From a virus, in IMG/VR virus record IMGVR_UViG_3300042387_002516, positions 1 through 21,064 of that record: DNA of 21,064 nucleotides; one strand, written 5' to 3'. The translations under genes were made by a program, and so were the position numbers. Below are positions 20,459 through 21,064 of the stretch, one piece after another. Numbering within the stretch: the first letter of the stretch is position 1; every line of letters starts with the position of its first letter. The notes under the pieces are model-generated. The model saw only the letters and a program-made list of their open reading frames with translations. It had not been told where the DNA came from and searched no databases.

Positions 20459-21064
20459 GTGAGAATAAACGGTTATTTAGTAACATGGGATGATTTAGCC
20501 ATAATGGGCACCTTGATTAATCCATCTAATCCAGCACCCACTGGTGATAAAATTGTTACTAAAGAAGAAGGTTTAACTTATTACCAATTTCAAACAACTC
20601 CTTTAGAATCATATACTTCTAACCAATGTCCTCCTTATGAGGCTTGGGTAGCTATAGTAGCAACCCCAACACCAACACCTACTCCAACACCTACTCCAAC
20701 CCCAACAGGTACCCCAACACCAACCCCTACACCGAGTCCAACTGAAACACCTACACCCACACCAACTCCTACTGTTGCAACTCCAACTCCAACAGCAACT
20801 CCGACGCCAACTCCAACACCTACTGAGGCAACTCCGACGCCAACGGCAACCCCTACACCAACACCAACACCTACTGAAGCAACTCCAACGCCAACTCCAA
20901 CTCCAACCCCTACACCAACACCAACTCCAACCCCGACACCAACTCCAACTCCTACTGCAGCGACTCCAACACCCACACCAACTTCTACTGTAGCAACACC
21001 CACACCAACCCCAACACCAACACCAACAGCAATAACACCAACTCCAACTCCTACACCTACTCCT
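20459..21064 (+). CDS. Partial appendage protein with very long Thr-Pro tract
   Basis: The ORF is open to the right edge (202 codons, no stop). I favour GTG 20459 ([16 protein letters not shown]), which follows an in-frame TAA by 3 nt and lies 7 nt after the S74 gene; ATG 20504 is the alternative. Residues 1-68 form a small domain ([20 protein letters not shown], then [13 protein letters not shown]). From residue 69 to the edge the sequence is Thr-Pro repeats interrupted at intervals by short Ala/Glu/Gly breaks (TG, SPTE, TVA, TA, TEA, TAA, STVA, TAI). The short attachment domain plus stalk resembles the 17273 and 18776 proteins, so the distal domain should lie beyond the window. Confidence 0.65.
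   Translation, partial: MRINGYLVTWDDLAIMGTLINPSNPAPTGDKIVTKEEGLTYYQFQTTPLESYTSNQCPPYEAWVAIVATPTPTPTPTPTPTPTGTPTPTPTPSPTETPTPTPTPTVATPTPTATPTPTPTPTEATPTPTATPTPTPTPTEATPTPTPTPTPTPTPTPTPTPTPTPTAATPTPTPTSTVATPTPTPTPTPTAITPTPTPTPTP
20663..21064 (+). repeat. Thr-Pro repeat tract 4, interrupted and with higher-order repeats
   Basis: This tract has at least 402 nt of (ACN CCN) units with periodic non-Pro breaks. Longer DNA repeats are present: GCAACTCCGACGCCAAC occurs at 20795-20811 and 20828-20844, with a one-mismatch copy at 20879-20895. These show duplications larger than the hexamer. Confidence 0.85.

Noticed and set aside
20635-21003. Reverse-strand Gly-Val ORF near the right end
   Set aside because: It has the same origin: it mirrors the Thr-Pro tract of the partial 20459 gene.
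17273-21064. Diversity-generating retroelement targeting the appendage genes
   Set aside because: There is no reverse transcriptase gene, no template/variable repeat pair and no adenine-biased variation signature in the window.

Overview
The window looks like part of the late region of a large, contractile-tailed (T4-like, myovirus-type) bacteriophage. Every gene I can support is on the + strand. The sequence is AT-rich, genes are packed with 0-15 nt gaps or 1-nt TAATG stop/start overlaps, and the recognisable products are baseplate and tail proteins plus a late-type sigma factor. Start codons almost never have a Shine-Dalgarno sequence; they follow A/T-rich leaders such as AATTATG or AAATATG. 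That is typical of Bacteroidota and their phages, so a Bacteroidota host is my best inference, not a demonstrated fact.

Layout. (1) Positions 1-1440 are an accessory end. They hold a 70-aa protein with one canonical EF-hand loop, a 366-nt non-coding stretch that is GC-richer than its surroundings and carries a helically phased repeat array, and three clustered genes: a 59-aa ORF, a T5orf172/GIY-YIG nuclease-like protein and a 56-aa two-helix membrane protein. (2) Positions 1496-3495 hold a conserved-type small helical protein, a clear intrinsic terminator, a G-tract-rich spacer, two small helical proteins (one membrane-anchored) and a gp55-like late sigma factor. (3) Positions 3502-9573 are the baseplate block: a helical protein, a gp5-like spike protein, a coiled-coil protein with hydrophobic segments, a small protein, gp25, gp6 and a GH19 lysozyme/chitinase-type enzyme. 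(4) Positions 9579-15564 hold a DNRLRE-type beta-sandwich structural protein, a small protein and a 1505-aa structural protein in the gp7 position. (5) Positions 15567-21064 are tail appendage or adhesin genes. Three of them carry long Thr-Pro repeat tracts, and one is a fibre protein with a C-terminal S74 auto-processing chaperone. The last gene runs off the window.

Regulation. The 8-mer ATATTTAT occurs just upstream of seven start codons (8 copies), plus one copy in the large gap at 449. These copies sit where new transcription units should begin and are absent at translationally coupled junctions. I propose it is this phage's late promoter element, possibly read by the sigma factor encoded at 2725. 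Its orientation is opposite to the classical T4 late box TATAAATA. The most interesting features for follow-up are this motif, the 10-11-bp phased array at 284-354, and the Thr-Pro/Cys-motif cassette organisation of the appendage genes.
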